A DNA stretch of 64,000 nucleotides from Leptobacterium sp964389205 (GTDB lineage: Bacteria > Bacteroidota > Bacteroidia > Flavobacteriales > Flavobacteriaceae). Below the pieces are notes generated by a model, which was given only the letters and a program-made list of their open reading frames with translations, made no database searches and had not been told where the DNA came from. Shown here in pieces: positions 62,742-64,000 of the stretch (the stretch's first letter is position 1; every line of letters begins with the position of its first letter). The position numbers and the translations under genes are program-made. The stretch covers positions 35,556 to 99,555 of the forward strand of contig CAYMDH010000006.1 of NCBI GenBank assembly GCA_964389205.1, in the 5' to 3' direction.

Positions 62742-63737
62742 CTAATCATTATTAATCAAATACATCCCAAAAATATGTAAATTATTACCAAACTGAGTTC
62801 CATAATATGCATATCTATAATCACCTGTAGCACTACGACTACTTAGGCTTTCTGCTTCACTCGTATTAATAGTTGATTGATTAGAAAGAATTTCATTAGA
62901 GTAAATGATTATTACATCATTTAGATTTTTCGTTTTCATCATTCCATCAAAACCAGATAAAACGCCTTCCCACATCAGTTCATTTTCAATTTGTCGCGCA
63001 CCACTACTAAGTTCATCATTTAATGGTTCAAAAAGTGCCCCAAGACCAAACGGAAGAGCAGCTAATCCTTTGTCATACACATCAAGAGCAGGCATTATCG
63101 AACCTGGTCCAACTTTACCTAACTTTCCGAGTATTCCAATCCAATGTTTAGAAGGTATTTTTAAGAACCTAAGTACTTGAACTTGATTTTTTGTTGATAG
63201 TGTTTTAAATAAACCTAGAAGAGCCGATAATTTGGCTTTTCTCACATCATCAGGATCAAAACCATAACCCGTAAGTATATTAAAACTCTCATTACCAAAA
63301 TTTAAATTCATTTGTTCTCCTGTAGGAGTTATTCCATAAAATTGATATTTAGGCTGTTGTGATTGATCCTCGTCTGAATCATCATCGTCACCATTTATCC
63401 CAAGTATTGCAGCTGCTTCTTGTGCATCGTCACCAGTAAAAGTAACACTATCAGAGCTATTAACTATTGCATCTGCTCCAGAAGGATCAGCCCAATAAAT
63501 TGGATTATTATCAAAGCCAGTGTATGGAGACATTGAGTGATGAGTAACAGGATCTTGCACTACCCATCTGGCAATGGCTGGGTCAAATTGCCTCATCTCC
63601 ATCTCCATCATGTTATAACCAAGCGATTCTTCTAATTCAGCACCATTGTATTCAAATTTATGATCCCTAGCTGCTCCTTGATTATTATTATATCCCTTGT
63701 GTTTGAGTCCAAAGGGATAGTAGTTAATGCATTTTTT
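62742..63737 (-). pseudogene. RHS-repeat core and C-terminal tip, 5'-truncated
   Basis: The frame is open from 63737. It starts in the RHS consensus (NYYPFGLKHKGYNNN, then FEYNGAELEESLGYN) and passes through the core motif QFDPAIARWVVQDPVTHHSM...DNNPIYWADPSG, which marks the end of the shell-forming part. About 235 residues of variable C-terminal tip follow, with no toxin domain I recognise. The preceding repeats are missing, so it is an orphan tip or remnant. An ATG at 63611 exists but is internal to conserved RHS sequence. Confidence 0.8.
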
Positions 63738-64000
63738 TTACTCGCATCCCTTTTTTCAAGCCTTTTACCTCAGAAAAAAAATTCCAGTTTTTTATTTTAA
63801 AGAACGTACCTTAAAGATACTTCATTTTTTCTTTTTTCCTACTCTTTATTTAAGCTTATTAACTCATAATTTACTCCTTATTCCCTCGCAGCACCAACCC
63901 AGATATTTTAATAAAATAATCCCTGTTTTGTTGCTGCTCCCTTATCCACGATATGTTACATAAAACGGGTTATAATACTTGTTCGCTCCTTCAATACCGT
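63738..64000. other. No gene seen up to the window end
   Basis: AT-rich and T-rich sequence with no continuing RHS frame on the minus strand and no supported plus-strand gene. The upstream part of the RHS gene may have been lost here, or may continue beyond the window after a rearrangement. Confidence 0.4.

Noticed and set aside
63727..63963. 78-codon plus-strand frame near the window end
   Set aside because: Translation is biased to Phe, Leu, Pro and Tyr without domain signs, and it overlaps the start of RHS coding sequence on the other strand.
1..64000. CRISPR arrays, tRNA or rRNA genes
   Set aside because: No regularly spaced direct repeats with unique spacers and no tRNA-like clover-leaf or rRNA-like sequence were noticed in the intergenic regions.

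Overview
The window is low-GC DNA from a member of the Bacteroidota, most likely a marine Flavobacteriaceae. The evidence is a SusC/SusD pair, a C-terminal type IX secretion sorting domain, paired BlaI/BlaR1 (M56) systems, a flavobacterial lanthipeptide-type leader and weak Shine-Dalgarno sequences throughout. No rRNA, tRNA or CRISPR array was seen.

Layout. 1-5.9 kb holds the end of an M20 peptidase, an orphan lanthipeptide-like precursor, an ExbD-BlaI-BlaR1 operon behind three 16-bp operators (the BlaR1 gene is frameshifted in an A9 run) and a DUF4407 membrane protein. 5.9-26.7 kb looks like one exopolysaccharide and signalling island. It has two paralogous GT2 glycosyltransferases (one fused to a response-regulator receiver domain), an operon of GT-C-like membrane protein, Ig-like exported protein, GH5 hydrolase and GT4 transferase, a flippase with two STAS proteins, a TPR/outer-membrane-barrel exporter, a broken secreted DUF4114/T9SS gene, and an H-NOX - histidine kinase - Hpt - LytTR operon with a free receiver. 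26.9-39.9 kb is mostly housekeeping (MutS-like ATPase, YjbR, cyclase, hemW, ruvC, a flippase-like/GT2 pair), plus a RES/Xre toxin-antitoxin pair and a second BlaI/BlaR1 operon with its own triple operator. 40.0-55.4 kb is a galactoside-use locus: galK, galT, SSS transporter, GH36 alpha-galactosidase, FG-GAP lipoprotein, SusD, SusC and a GntR regulator.

55.6-64 kb is accessory and decaying. It contains a gene cut off at its 5' end next to a frameshifted IS110-family element whose leader has bridge-RNA-like structure, a frameshifted RadC-type gene beside ssb, a DDE transposase with an internal stop, an HTH-type remnant, and an RHS C-terminal tip followed by a MORN-type lipoprotein and an unannotated 40-residue membrane peptide.

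The most interesting signal is regulatory. Near-identical 13-bp elements, repeated at exactly 21-bp steps and always in the same orientation, lie about 55-75 bp upstream of four separate minus-strand units of the 6-27 kb island: the GT2 gene, the STAS-flippase operon, the DUF4114/T9SS gene and the H-NOX operon itself. A 21-bp step is the spacing known for LytTR-type regulators, and a LytTR regulator is the last gene of the H-NOX operon. I infer a self-regulating nitric-oxide (or redox) sensing circuit that controls surface-polysaccharide production, with the receiver-GT2 fusion as a possible direct enzymatic output of the same phosphorelay.
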